DNA of 34,601 nt, taken from assembly GCA_017453865.1 (NCBI GenBank), contig JAFTEC010000074.1, positions 1 to 34,601 of the forward strand. The letters are read 5' to 3'. The notes under the pieces were generated by a model, which worked only from the letters and a program-made list of their open reading frames with translations, was not told where the DNA came from and did not search any database. The stretch comes from Lachnospiraceae bacterium. GTDB taxonomy: Bacteria; Bacillota; Clostridia; Lachnospirales; Lachnospiraceae. This document shows positions 7,482 through 16,400 of the stretch, piece by piece (position 1 is the stretch's first letter; the number at the start of each line of letters is the position of its first letter). The translations under genes and the position numbers were made by a program.

Positions 7482-9413
7482 CTATGACACCTTCTCAAAA
7501 TACTCCGTAAGCCCCTCAATGGGAATGGGCTTTGAATACTTGTAGCCCTGCAGATATCGCCCGCACATCCTTATACACATCTGCTCATCATCCTTATTCT
7601 CTATGCCCTCGTAAAGCACAGAATAATGCATATCGCTGAACATATGGGCAAGGTATGAGACCATGGTTTCAGACTTTGTATCCGAGTTGCTGGCGATCAC
7701 AAGGGAACGGTCAAATTTGATTATATCAAAGGGAAGCTCTATTATCCTGTCAAAATTCGAATATCCGGTTCCGAAGTCATCGAGATAGAATTTGATACCG
7801 CTGTCCTTCAATTCGTTTATCTTATCCCTGACGATTATAAAGTCCTGCTCACTCTGGCTTTCCGTAAGCTCTATGGCAAGCTTTTCATAAGGTATCCCGT
7901 TACTGTCTATTATCTTTAGCACCTTTTCGCTGAAATCACTTTCCCTCACATCGATCATGGAGAAATTCACCGAAATACGGTTCAGGTAATAGCCCTCGCT
8001 TATTAGCCTCCTTATAGCGAGACAGGTCTTATTTAAAATGATCAGGCTGAGTGTCTTGATATAGCCGTATTTTTCCGCAATCGGAATAAATCTGTCCGGA
8101 TAGACGATATCCATTTTTTCAAGCTTAAGCCTCATCAGAGCCTCAGCGGTATCGTATTTTCCGCTTCGCGTATTCAGAACCGGCTGACAGTAAACCTTCA
8201 CACGGCTGTCATTTAAATCTCCCTTCCTGACTATGTCCTCCAGCTCGTGTACTATGTATTTATGCTCCCTGTATGCTTCTATATCCTTTTCATCCACATA
8301 CTTTACCTCCCGGTCGCCCATGCGGCTTTCAAGGTACCTTATGAGATCCAGGTAATCATTTGTTTTTCCGATCTCATCGATCGTGGTAAGGAAGATGATC
8401 TTGTGATCAAGCCTGAACCTTTCGTGCTGTGTATAAAAATCCTTAAGCATACTGTCAAGCCGTTCACGGTAATCGGGATTTTTCGCGGTTTCGGCAACCA
8501 GCACTATATGTCCCCCGGAAAGCCTGAACAGCAGGGCTCTCTTAAAGAAATGATGATTATAGTACCTTATTAGATCCTGCAGCTCCTTCGGGAACTTCCG
8601 GTCCTTCACGTCAAATTCCTGGAGAAAGAGGCTCATTATCAGAAGCTCGTTTTTATGGGCATAGCTATAAGCCGTCAGATCCTCAAAGGCTGAGATATTT
8701 ACGGCACCTATCTCGGGATCATAAGGGTTGGAATGCATAAAGTAAAGGATCGCATACATCGGAAAGAGAAAAACAGCGGCAGTAAAGGAGGACTGCCCGT
8801 GCATACCCTGTATCAGCATGACACATATGGAAAGGAGCGTTGTCACGACTATCCCGATATAGATCTGCTTATAGATCCTGCTTTTATGTAATATCAGCAT
8901 AAGCAGGATAAGTGCGGCATAGAAGAAAAAGAAGAAGGGAAATACACTCGGTCTCTGAATTATATTATTCTCTTCATCAATATAAAACCCTGTCCGGGTC
9001 ACTGTGGTAACGATCACATAAAGAACAATGAGCGCATACGCGGTCACAGCCGCATAGATATACTTATTGTCGGACTTCAGCTCCATATGAAGGGTTTCCT
9101 TCGCATAGAACACAAAATGAAAAAGGATGGCGAAAAGAGACAGATAAAAAGTGATTCGGACCGCATAAACCACTTCATGGGGAACCGTATCAAGGGAATT
9201 CAGGAGCATGTGGTAAACAATATCCGATACCGCGGTAAGGATGAGCAGAAAGATACAGTTCCTGAATATTCTAAAGCTTTTCGTATGGTTAATATATGCG
9301 GTGAAAATAAGTACAAGAAAAGCCAGGCAGGAGGCAAGCACAATGATGTCTCCCACCGGGCTGTAATTTCCGTAATAGGTTATGGCAGTACCGCTGATAG
9401 CCCGGTCCTCCAT
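7482..9413 (-). CDS. Membrane-bound EAL-domain c-di-GMP phosphodiesterase
   Basis: This encodes 643 residues: about seven N-terminal membrane helices (1-230), a degenerate GGDEF-like middle domain (about 245-390, RLSGGHIV in place of GGDEF), and an EAL domain (about 405-643). Catalytic EAL elements are present: the Glu of AEALMR at 424, Asn in SVNFS, Glu in IELTES, DDFGTGYSNF near 545, Lys in IIKFDRS, Glu in LYEGIEN, and the LQGYKYSKP end motif. It should hydrolyse c-di-GMP to pGpG. Its ATG directly abuts the TAA of the chemoreceptor gene (TAAATG), and it has little ribosome site of its own, so it is probably translationally coupled to the receptor. The cyclase follows 30 bases later. Confidence 0.92.
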   Translation of the reverse strand: MEDRAISGTAITYYGNYSPVGDIIVLASCLAFLVLIFTAYINHTKSFRIFRNCIFLLILTAVSDIVYHMLLNSLDTVPHEVVYAVRITFYLSLFAILFHFVFYAKETLHMELKSDNKYIYAAVTAYALIVLYVIVTTVTRTGFYIDEENNIIQRPSVFPFFFFFYAALILLMLILHKSRIYKQIYIGIVVTTLLSICVMLIQGMHGQSSFTAAVFLFPMYAILYFMHSNPYDPEIGAVNISAFEDLTAYSYAHKNELLIMSLFLQEFDVKDRKFPKELQDLIRYYNHHFFKRALLFRLSGGHIVLVAETAKNPDYRERLDSMLKDFYTQHERFRLDHKIIFLTTIDEIGKTNDYLDLIRYLESRMGDREVKYVDEKDIEAYREHKYIVHELEDIVRKGDLNDSRVKVYCQPVLNTRSGKYDTAEALMRLKLEKMDIVYPDRFIPIAEKYGYIKTLSLIILNKTCLAIRRLISEGYYLNRISVNFSMIDVRESDFSEKVLKIIDSNGIPYEKLAIELTESQSEQDFIIVRDKINELKDSGIKFYLDDFGTGYSNFDRIIELPFDIIKFDRSLVIASNSDTKSETMVSYLAHMFSDMHYSVLYEGIENKDDEQMCIRMCGRYLQGYKYSKPIPIEGLTEYFEKVS

Positions 9414-11078
9414 TTATACGCTGAAGAAGCTAAGCTCTTCCTCCAGCTGCTTAGCAATCCCGCTAAGATTTGAAGCGCTTCCGGCAAGGATATTTACGGT
9501 CGCGTTAAGCTCCTGCATAGATGCGGATGTCTCCTCGGTAGAAGCAGCGTTTTCTTCGGATATGGCTGAAAGCGAGCTCATGGCATCCACAATCTGGTCC
9601 TTATTGGCATTGCACTCCTCCGTAAGGCCGGAGATCGTATTCACACCGTCAACCGTACCGGATACATTATCGATAAGACCCTGAATAATCTCTACCGTCT
9701 CACCGAGCACGGATATGACTTCGTCTCCGATTGCGGTTACTTCGTCAGTCTTGTCTGTTGCGTCATTTGCATGGATCAAAAGCTGGCTCATCTCATCACG
9801 GATCTCACCTGCTATGTCTCCGCTCTCTGCGGCAAGCTTTCCGATCTCCTCAGCCACTACAGCGAAGCCCCTGCCCTGTTCTCCGGCTCTTGCAGCCTCG
9901 ATGGAAGCATTGAGGGCTAAGAGGTTTGTCTGTGAAGCAATGCCTGTTATGCCGTCAACCTTTTCATTGACCTTATTGACAGCTGCATTGGTTTCCTTCA
10001 TGGTGTCAGAGATAACCTTCACGGAGTCACCCATCTTGTTCATATTTTCCTGAAGCTTCTTTAATGCGGTAGCCGACTGCTGTGAAGCATCATTCATGTA
10101 GGCTGCGTTTCCTGCAAGATTTTCCGCATTTTCCGAAACATTCTGTATCGCATCCGAAAGCATTCCTATATTTTCTGTTGACTTTTGAACGGAATCCGCC
10201 TGGTCGGTGGCTCCCTTTGCCATCTCCTGTACGGCCTCGGAAACACCGTCGGCCGTGCCGCTTATCTGCTGTGCCGTGTCGGACAGGCTCGCGGCTTCAT
10301 TAAGGGTTGTGGAGGCGGCATCCTTGGCTGACCTTATAACCTCGTTCAATTTGTCCGAAAGCAGGGAAACATTTCCGCTTATCTCATCGATCTCCTTTAT
10401 GGCCGAGCTCACGTCATGGTTACTTGTCAGATCGCCCCCTGCAAGACTCTCAATGGTGTCTACCACTGCATTTATGGAATCTACGACTCTCTTTGAAATG
10501 ATAAAGATTATGACGGCAAAGACCACAAGGCTTATGACAACCGTGAGCACAAGGGAGATTATGATGGCATTTATGCTGCCCCTTACATCATCCACAGGCT
10601 GCCCTGCCCAGGCAGCTCCCATGACCTTTCCGTCAGCTCCCTTTATGGGTACATAGCACACGAAGTATTTCTTGCTTCCGACGGGCACATTATCCATCTG
10701 AACCACCTCACCGTTCTGTACGCGGCTCCAGATGGCGGCATCCATCTTTGTACCTTCATTCCGTGAGCCGTCTTCCTTCAACGTGGATGTGATATAACGG
10801 GTATCACCGACAAATATGGTCATATCGATATCCTCGCTCTTAAGCATATCCACATAATCATGCTCATAGGGAATGTCATTTCCCGCATCAATATCATACT
10901 GGTAATATTTCCACAGGCTCTCCGTTGTAACATACAGCTTTTCGTAAACAGCTTTTGAGAGCTGGGTCGTTACCCTGCCGGAGGTTATGAGACAGATTAT
11001 TATACTGGACAATATGAGCGGTATAAAACCGATCATAAGCAAAACAGCGGTGAATGACAACTTCTTGTTTCTCTTCAT
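9414..11078 (-). CDS. Methyl-accepting chemotaxis protein with single-Cache sensor
   Basis: This encodes 554 residues. A first membrane helix (8-33) is followed by an extracellular region (about 35-168) that resembles a single-Cache domain ([41 protein letters not shown]), a second helix (171-195), a HAMP linker (about 196-250) and a long coiled-coil signalling domain. The conserved hairpin tip reads [20 protein letters not shown] near residues 378-398, then [18 protein letters not shown], the CheA/CheW contact region. No CheR-binding pentapeptide is seen at the C-terminus. The ligand is unknown. It heads an operon with the EAL, GGDEF and unknown membrane-protein genes and has a readable promoter 60-90 bases upstream. 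AAGGGA precedes the ATG. Confidence 0.93.
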   Translation of the reverse strand: MKRNKKLSFTAVLLMIGFIPLILSSIIICLITSGRVTTQLSKAVYEKLYVTTESLWKYYQYDIDAGNDIPYEHDYVDMLKSEDIDMTIFVGDTRYITSTLKEDGSRNEGTKMDAAIWSRVQNGEVVQMDNVPVGSKKYFVCYVPIKGADGKVMGAAWAGQPVDDVRGSINAIIISLVLTVVISLVVFAVIIFIISKRVVDSINAVVDTIESLAGGDLTSNHDVSSAIKEIDEISGNVSLLSDKLNEVIRSAKDAASTTLNEAASLSDTAQQISGTADGVSEAVQEMAKGATDQADSVQKSTENIGMLSDAIQNVSENAENLAGNAAYMNDASQQSATALKKLQENMNKMGDSVKVISDTMKETNAAVNKVNEKVDGITGIASQTNLLALNASIEAARAGEQGRGFAVVAEEIGKLAAESGDIAGEIRDEMSQLLIHANDATDKTDEVTAIGDEVISVLGETVEIIQGLIDNVSGTVDGVNTISGLTEECNANKDQIVDAMSSLSAISEENAASTEETSASMQELNATVNILAGSASNLSGIAKQLEEELSFFSV

Positions 11079-11129
11079 TACTACATCCCTTCTTTCTAAA
11101 ATTCTAGCCCTTTATAAATTATGTGAAAA

Positions 11130-11169
11130 GTATTATGTATATAATACCCCCGTGAAAGAACTAAGTCAA
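11130..11169 (-). promoter_or_regulatory. Sigma-A promoter of the chemoreceptor/c-di-GMP operon, with palindrome over -10
   Basis: On the minus strand TTGACT (11164-11169), a 17-base spacer and TATTAT (11141-11146) make a good promoter with a start near 11134 and a leader of about 56 bases. A perfect inverted repeat GTATTAT/ATAATAC with a 4-base centre (11130-11147) spans the -10 and the predicted start. That is where a repressor would block initiation. Confidence 0.65.
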
Positions 11170-11298
11170 TCAGAGAACGGATGCCGGAAAAGCAGCACCC
11201 GCCTGCTCCTTTGCCGAATCGTAAACAATATTCGTGACGATTACCTGAGAGAGCGGAGAGATCACCGACAGATTCAACCGAAGACAGGTCTAATAATT

Positions 11299-12444
11299 CT
11301 AATAATTGTCCAAAAAGCTTCGTTTTTCGCCGTCAGGTGTCTTATAACCGATCACCGTGGCAAGATGGACATTTTCAACGCTCTTAAAGATGTTCGCTTC
11401 GATATACGGGTTTTTCTCCTTAAGGTCCCTTATTAGCGCCTTTATTTCCGCGCGTTTGCTGCCCTTTTCCGTGCCTCCGCAGCTTGCGCAGCTTTCCGTG
11501 AGCCGGCAGGCGCAGTTTATAAAGCTCAGCTTATTATGATCACGCCACCTCTTTATATCATTTTCACGGATAAGGTAGAGCGGCCGGATAAGCTCCATTC
11601 CTTCAAAATTACTGCTGTGGAGCTTTGGCATCATGCTCTGTATCTGCCCTCCGTACATCATTCCCAAAAGGATCGTTTCAATAACATCGTCATAGTGGTG
11701 CCCCAGCGCTATCTTATTACATCCAAGCTCCTTAGCTCTGCTGTATAGAGCGCCCCGGCGCATCCTTGCGCAGAGGTAGCAGGGTGAATCGGCTGCAGCG
11801 TCCACCACATCAAAGATCCTTGATTCAAATACCTCTATCGGAACATTGAGGAGCTCTGCGTTACTCCTTATGGTCTCAAGATTTATATTGTTATAGCCCG
11901 GATCCATCACCAGGTACCGGACTTCAAAATTCTTTTTTCCATGCCTTTCAAGCTCCTGAAAAAGCTTCGCCATAAGCATGGAATCCTTTCCGCCCGAAAT
12001 GCATACGGCTATCCTGTCGCCGTCCTTAATAAGCTCATAGCTTTGTATCGCTCTGGTGAAGCGGCTCCATAATTCGCTCCTGTAGGTCTTTATAATGCTT
12101 CTTTCAATATTCCTGCGCCTTACTGCAGCAGCCTCCGGATCCTGTAAACTCTCTTTATTGAAATGAAGATAGCAGCCGTGGATCCCTCCAAGGATACTGT
12201 AGGCTTCATATCCTTTCGGATTAAGGGCGCTGCACAGCTCAAGGGAAAGCTTGCCCGAATAGCAGATAAGGTATATGGGAATATCCTTTTTTAGATCCTC
12301 AATATGGGAATCAAATTCCTGATAGGGGAAATTAACGGCTCCGGGAAAGGAGCCCTTCATAAAATCCTCTTCGCTTCGTATATCTATGATCATCTTCTCC
12401 CTGGTGTCGGAGAGCATTTCTTCTATCCTTCTCAAATAACGCAT
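11299..12444 (-). CDS. ttcA: Rhodanese-TtcA fusion, tRNA 2-thiocytidine synthase family
   Basis: This encodes 381 residues. Residues 1-95 form a rhodanese domain (IIDIRSEEDFMKGSFPGAVN) with the candidate persulfide Cys61 in CYSGKLS. Residues 110-381 match the TtcA PP-loop family: CISGGKDS at 148-155 binds ATP, PCYLCARMRRGALY supplies Cys222 and Cys225, GHHYDDVIET follows, and INCACRL supplies the third conserved Cys (311). TtcA thiolates cytidine 32 of some tRNAs using an Fe-S cluster. The fused rhodanese could pass on sulfur; this is inference. An open frame runs 100 codons further upstream, but that stretch overlaps the divergent gene and both promoters. The ATG at 12444 has GGAGG 12 bases ahead and fits the rhodanese start. 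Confidence 0.85.
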   Translation of the reverse strand: MRYLRRIEEMLSDTREKMIIDIRSEEDFMKGSFPGAVNFPYQEFDSHIEDLKKDIPIYLICYSGKLSLELCSALNPKGYEAYSILGGIHGCYLHFNKESLQDPEAAAVRRRNIERSIIKTYRSELWSRFTRAIQSYELIKDGDRIAVCISGGKDSMLMAKLFQELERHGKKNFEVRYLVMDPGYNNINLETIRSNAELLNVPIEVFESRIFDVVDAAADSPCYLCARMRRGALYSRAKELGCNKIALGHHYDDVIETILLGMMYGGQIQSMMPKLHSSNFEGMELIRPLYLIRENDIKRWRDHNKLSFINCACRLTESCASCGGTEKGSKRAEIKALIRDLKEKNPYIEANIFKSVENVHLATVIGYKTPDGEKRSFLDNY

Positions 12445-12490
12445 TACCTGTCCGATCCTCCAAAGCGTCAGTATCCGCAATCCCGCATAC

Positions 12491-12519
12491 ATTTTAGATA
12501 CAGAAAATAAAAATTGCAA
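12491..12519 (-). promoter_or_regulatory. Sigma-A promoter for the rhodanese-TtcA gene
   Basis: On the minus strand TTGCAA (12514-12519), a 17-base spacer and TAAAAT (12491-12496) give a start near 12484 and a leader of about 40 bases. It stands back-to-back with the promoter of the divergent cation-transporter-like gene. Confidence 0.6.
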
Positions 12520-12529
12520 TGAAAAAAAC

Positions 12530-12558
12530 TTGGCATATATCCGGATATAGCTTATACT
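12530..12558 (+). promoter_or_regulatory. Sigma-A promoter giving a probably leaderless transcript
   Basis: TTGGCA (12530-12535), a 17-base spacer and TATACT (12553-12558) place transcription start near 12565, at the two ATG codons at 12563 and 12566. No ribosome site lies upstream. The mRNA may therefore start at the second ATG with no leader. Confidence 0.6.
12536..12549. promoter_or_regulatory. 14-bp perfect palindrome in the promoter spacer (operator candidate)
   Basis: TATATCCGGATATA lies between the -35 and -10 of the plus-strand promoter and about 17 bases upstream of the -35 of the divergent ttcA promoter. A dimeric regulator bound here would be well placed to control one or both genes. 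The regulator is not identified. Confidence 0.5.
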
Positions 12559-12562
12559 TTTA

Positions 12563-13453
12563 ATGATGAGCAAAAGATCGGACGCCTTAAATGAACAGTA
12601 TAAAGTAGCGGTATTACTCGTGGTATGGAAGATACCCGTCTTCTTCACCTCTTTTATTGCTGCGGTCGCCAGCCGCTCTTTAGTGCTCTGGCTTGAATTC
12701 ATCGAGAATGCAAGCATACTGATCCCCGGTGTTGTCCTCCTCATTCTTTCAAGGAAGCTGAACCGGAATCTGAAATTCAGGTATAATTACGGTACGGAAA
12801 AGGTGGAGGCTATAACTGCCCTATGCTGTGAAATGTTCGACCTTGCCGGTCTTTTCTGTATCCTCCTCTTCTCGGTTAGAAGACTGATAAACGGAGGAGC
12901 CGAGGAGGAGGGTCATCTCCTCTTCGCACTTATAGTAAGTATTGTTGGTCTCCTTATTGACTTTCTGATATACAGAAAAGAAAAAAAGCTTGCCGAGAAT
13001 AATCACAGCAAGATGCTTCACACCGCCTATGTGAGCTCCCAGAAGGAGTTTGTGTTTGACTTTGTCTCCATAATAACGCTGATAGTGGGTATCATTTTCA
13101 GCGGAAGATCCTGGATCCACTACTTTGCGCCCGTTGTCAGCATACTGCTTGTTATCTCTTTTTCCGTACTTGTGCTAAAAAATCTGAAGAGATCACTTAT
13201 TGACCTTACTGACCTTACCCTGGATGAAGAAAACCAGCTTATAATCTTAAAGATACTCTCCGAATTCTACGAGGAATATGAGGCTCTGGGAGAGGTGAAA
13301 AGCCGGATGACCGGAGCAAATATCTATGTCGACATAGAGCTCTCGTTTTCAGACGACAGGTGCTATAAGGACATCAGGAAAACCGTGAAAGCCATGAAGG
13401 AAAGAGTTGCCGAGGAGCTTGGAGCCTGCACGGTCAATGTGATAATTATCTGA
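12563..13453 (+). CDS. Cation-diffusion-facilitator-like membrane protein with altered metal site
   Basis: This encodes 296 residues (295 from the second ATG). About six membrane helices (residues 15-205) are followed by a C-terminal domain of about 80 residues ending in a GANIYVDIELSF...VNVIII pattern, which fits the CDF dimerisation domain. The YNYGTEKVEAITAL segment after helix 2 matches the conserved RYPYGxxRxE region. The usual metal ligands are not evident: the helix-2 DxxxD position reads LEFIENAS, and the helix-5 HxxxD position reads SSQKEF. The protein may carry another ion, use Glu ligands, or have lost transport. The start abuts its promoter with no ribosome site. It is divergent from ttcA and convergent with polC. 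The family call is fairly firm; metal transport is uncertain. Confidence 0.75.
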   Translation: MMSKRSDALNEQYKVAVLLVVWKIPVFFTSFIAAVASRSLVLWLEFIENASILIPGVVLLILSRKLNRNLKFRYNYGTEKVEAITALCCEMFDLAGLFCILLFSVRRLINGGAEEEGHLLFALIVSIVGLLIDFLIYRKEKKLAENNHSKMLHTAYVSSQKEFVFDFVSIITLIVGIIFSGRSWIHYFAPVVSILLVISFSVLVLKNLKRSLIDLTDLTLDEENQLIILKILSEFYEEYEALGEVKSRMTGANIYVDIELSFSDDRCYKDIRKTVKAMKERVAEELGACTVNVIII

Positions 13454-13498
13454 GCCCTGTATCTATTAAAGGCCCGGAAGAGCCTTAGAAGCCTCACA

Positions 13499-16400
13499 TC
13501 ACGCCCCCACAAAGTCAAAAAGTGAAAGCTGGTTACTCTCGGGAATATTACTGAGTATCCCAAGCTCCTTAAGCTTATCCGCCTTTAATTTCGAGCAGCC
13601 CGTTCGGCTCATAAAATCCTCGACCGATAAGAAATCCCCCTTATCCTTTGTGCTCATTAGAGCCGCAGAAAGATCATCCGCATCCTTTTCGCCGAAGCCC
13701 GCTATTGATGAAATGGGCGGCAGGATATGCTTATCATCGACCTGCCGGAAGTGCTTCGGATCCGAAAGGAAAAGGTCTATCGGCATAAAATCAAAGCCCC
13801 TTGCATACATTTCCTGAACAAGCTGCATATCCTTCATTGCATCAAGCTCCGTCTGGGACATCTTTTTCTTGCCCACCAGATCAAGCTTGTCCTTTAAGAC
13901 CTTGTATGCCTCCTTAAGCTTCTCCGGTCCCCTGCACATGCTCTCATAATCTATGTCCGCTCTTATGGAGAAAAAAGCGGAATAATACGCAAGCGGCCTG
14001 TTGATCTTAAACCAGGCAACACGCCACGCCATCATGACGTAGGCTACGGCGTGGGCTTTCGGGAACATATATTTTATCTTAAGGCAGGAATCCATGTACC
14101 AGTCAGGCACGTTATTTTCAAGCATCCCTGCCTTCATCTCATCCTTTAAGCCCTTTCCCTTTCTCACCGACTCCATGGTCTTAAAGGAAAGTGAGGGATC
14201 CATGCCCTTATTCATAAGGTAAAGCATGATATCGTCACGGCAGCAGATGCACTCAGACAATGTCATGCCCTTATCCTTTATCAGAAGCTCCGCATTCCCG
14301 AGCCAGACATCCGTTCCGTGGGAAAGACCGGAAATACGGACAAGGTCGGTAAAGCATCTGGGATGGGTATCCACCAGCATCTGTATGACAAAATCGGTGC
14401 CGTATTCGGGGATCCCTAGGGACCCGGTCTTGCATCCGCCGATATCCTCAGGCCTTATACCAAGGATCTCTGGGCTGTTAAAAAGACTCATAACCTCCTT
14501 GTCGTCAAAGGAAATATCATTTATATCAACACCTGTGGCATCCTCCAGAAACTTTATCATTGTGGGATCGTCGTGCCCGAGTATATCAAGCTTCAAAAGG
14601 TTATGGTCTATCGAATGGTAGTCAAAATGGGTGGTCACAGGCTTCTTCTGGTCATTGGCGGGATGCTGCCTCGGCGTAAAGGAATCGATCTCTTCACCCC
14701 TCGGAAGCACTATGATACCGCCAGGATGCTGCCCGGTGGTACTTAATACGCCTTCACAGCCCTTTGCCAGCCTGTCAAGCTCCGGCTGCCTCTTATGCTC
14801 ATTATGCAGAGGATCCTCAAAATACTTTTTCGTATAGCCGTAGGCTGTTTTATCCTTAACTGCCGTGGTGGTTCCTGCCCTGAAGGTCTGTCCCGCCCCG
14901 AATATGACCTCGGTATACTTATGGGCCTTACTCTGGTATTCGCCGGAGAAATTGAGGTCAATATCAGGCTCCTTGTCTCCCTTGAAGCCAAGGAAGGTCT
15001 CAAAGGGGATATCAAAGCCCATTTTCTTAAGCTTCTCCCCGCAATTTGGACAGAGCTTATCCGGAAGGTCACAGCCGCATAAGCCTTCACTCCTTGCCTT
15101 TTTCACGTCCTCCGATTCAAAATCCGAATAGTGGCATTTGGGACAGAGATAGTGGGGCGGCAGGGAATTAACCTCGGTTATACCTGACATATAGGCCGCA
15201 AAGGAGGATCCGACCGAGCCACGGCTGCCGACCAGATACCCGTCCTCATTACTCTTCCAGACCAGCTTCTGCGCAATAACGTACATAACCGCATAGCCGT
15301 TCCCGATAATTGATTTAAGCTCCCTTTCAAGCCTTTCCGTTACCTCTTTGGGAGGCTCCTCTCCGTATAGCTCCTTCGCCCTGTTATAGCAGATATCTCT
15401 AAGTATCTTATCCGAATTCTCTATAACCGGCGGTGCCTTATCGGGGCGGACGGGTGATATATTGTCGATCATATCCGCTATCATATTCGGATTTTTGATA
15501 ACCACCTCTTCCGCCTTACTGTCGCCGAGATATGCGAATTCTTCAAGCATCTCTTCGGTGGTTCGTAAGAAAAGCGGTGCCTGCTCGTCGGCATCCTTAA
15601 AGCCCTTGCTGAACATCAGGATACGCCGGAAAACCTCATCCTCCGGATTCAGGAAATGTACGTCGCAGGTGGCGCATACCGGCTTATTGAACCTTTGGCC
15701 CAGGCGGACTATCTCCTTATTTATATCCTGAAGATCCTCCTTTGTCTTTATGTCCTTTCCTTCTCTTATAAGGAATTCATTGTTTCCTATGGGCTGTATT
15801 TCAAGATAGTCGTAGAAATCAACGATCTCCGCGATCCTTTCCTTAGGCTCCCTTCTTTCTATGGCCCTGTAGAGTTCCCCTGCTTCACAGGCGCTGCCAA
15901 GGATAAGGCCGTCCCGGTGCTCCTCCAGAAGGGAACGCGGGATCCTTGGCCTCCTCTGGAAATATGTGAGGTTTGACTCTGAAACAAGCTTATAGAGATT
16001 AAGCCTTCCGGTCTCATTTTTTGCAAGGATAATGATGTGGTAATAGGGAAGCTTCTTTACGGTATTCGCTCCCACCCTGTCATATTGCTTGAGGTCGTTT
16101 AAGACCTCGACCTTAGAGGCATACTGATCCTTAAGCTTTTGAAGAAGCCCTGTAAGTATCCCTCCCGCTGCGGCAGCGTCATCAACCGCCCTGTGGTGGT
16201 TTTCAAGAGAGACCTTAAGAGCCTCACTTAGTGTATCCAGCTTGTGATTTGTTAGCTCGGGAAGGAGCATCCTTCCGAGTCCCAGGGTATCAAGTATGGT
16301 CTTATCAAAGCTTAAGCCCATATCCCGGGCCTTCTCACGGATAAAGCCGGTATCAAAGGCCGCGTTATGCGCGACTATAACCGCATTCTCCGCGAAGGAG

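Noticed and set aside
11079-11140. Possible c-di-GMP riboswitch in the leader of the signalling operon
   Set aside because: The leader is only about 56 bases and shows none of the conserved c-di-GMP-I or -II motifs.
11219-11265. ACCTGAGAGAGCGGAGAG on the plus strand (CTCTCAGGT on the minus) resembling a glycine riboswitch piece
   Set aside because: The other aptamer elements are missing or on the wrong strand, and the site lies upstream of the chemoreceptor promoter, in the ttcA 3' region.
12445-12744. 100-codon N-terminal extension of the ttcA frame
   Set aside because: It is antisense to the CDF-like gene, crosses both promoters, and its sequence lacks any resemblance to the rhodanese start.
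13468-13487. Short AAGGC/GCCTT hairpin between the convergent CDF-like and polC genes
   Set aside because: Only 5 bp of stem and no T-run; too weak to call a terminator.
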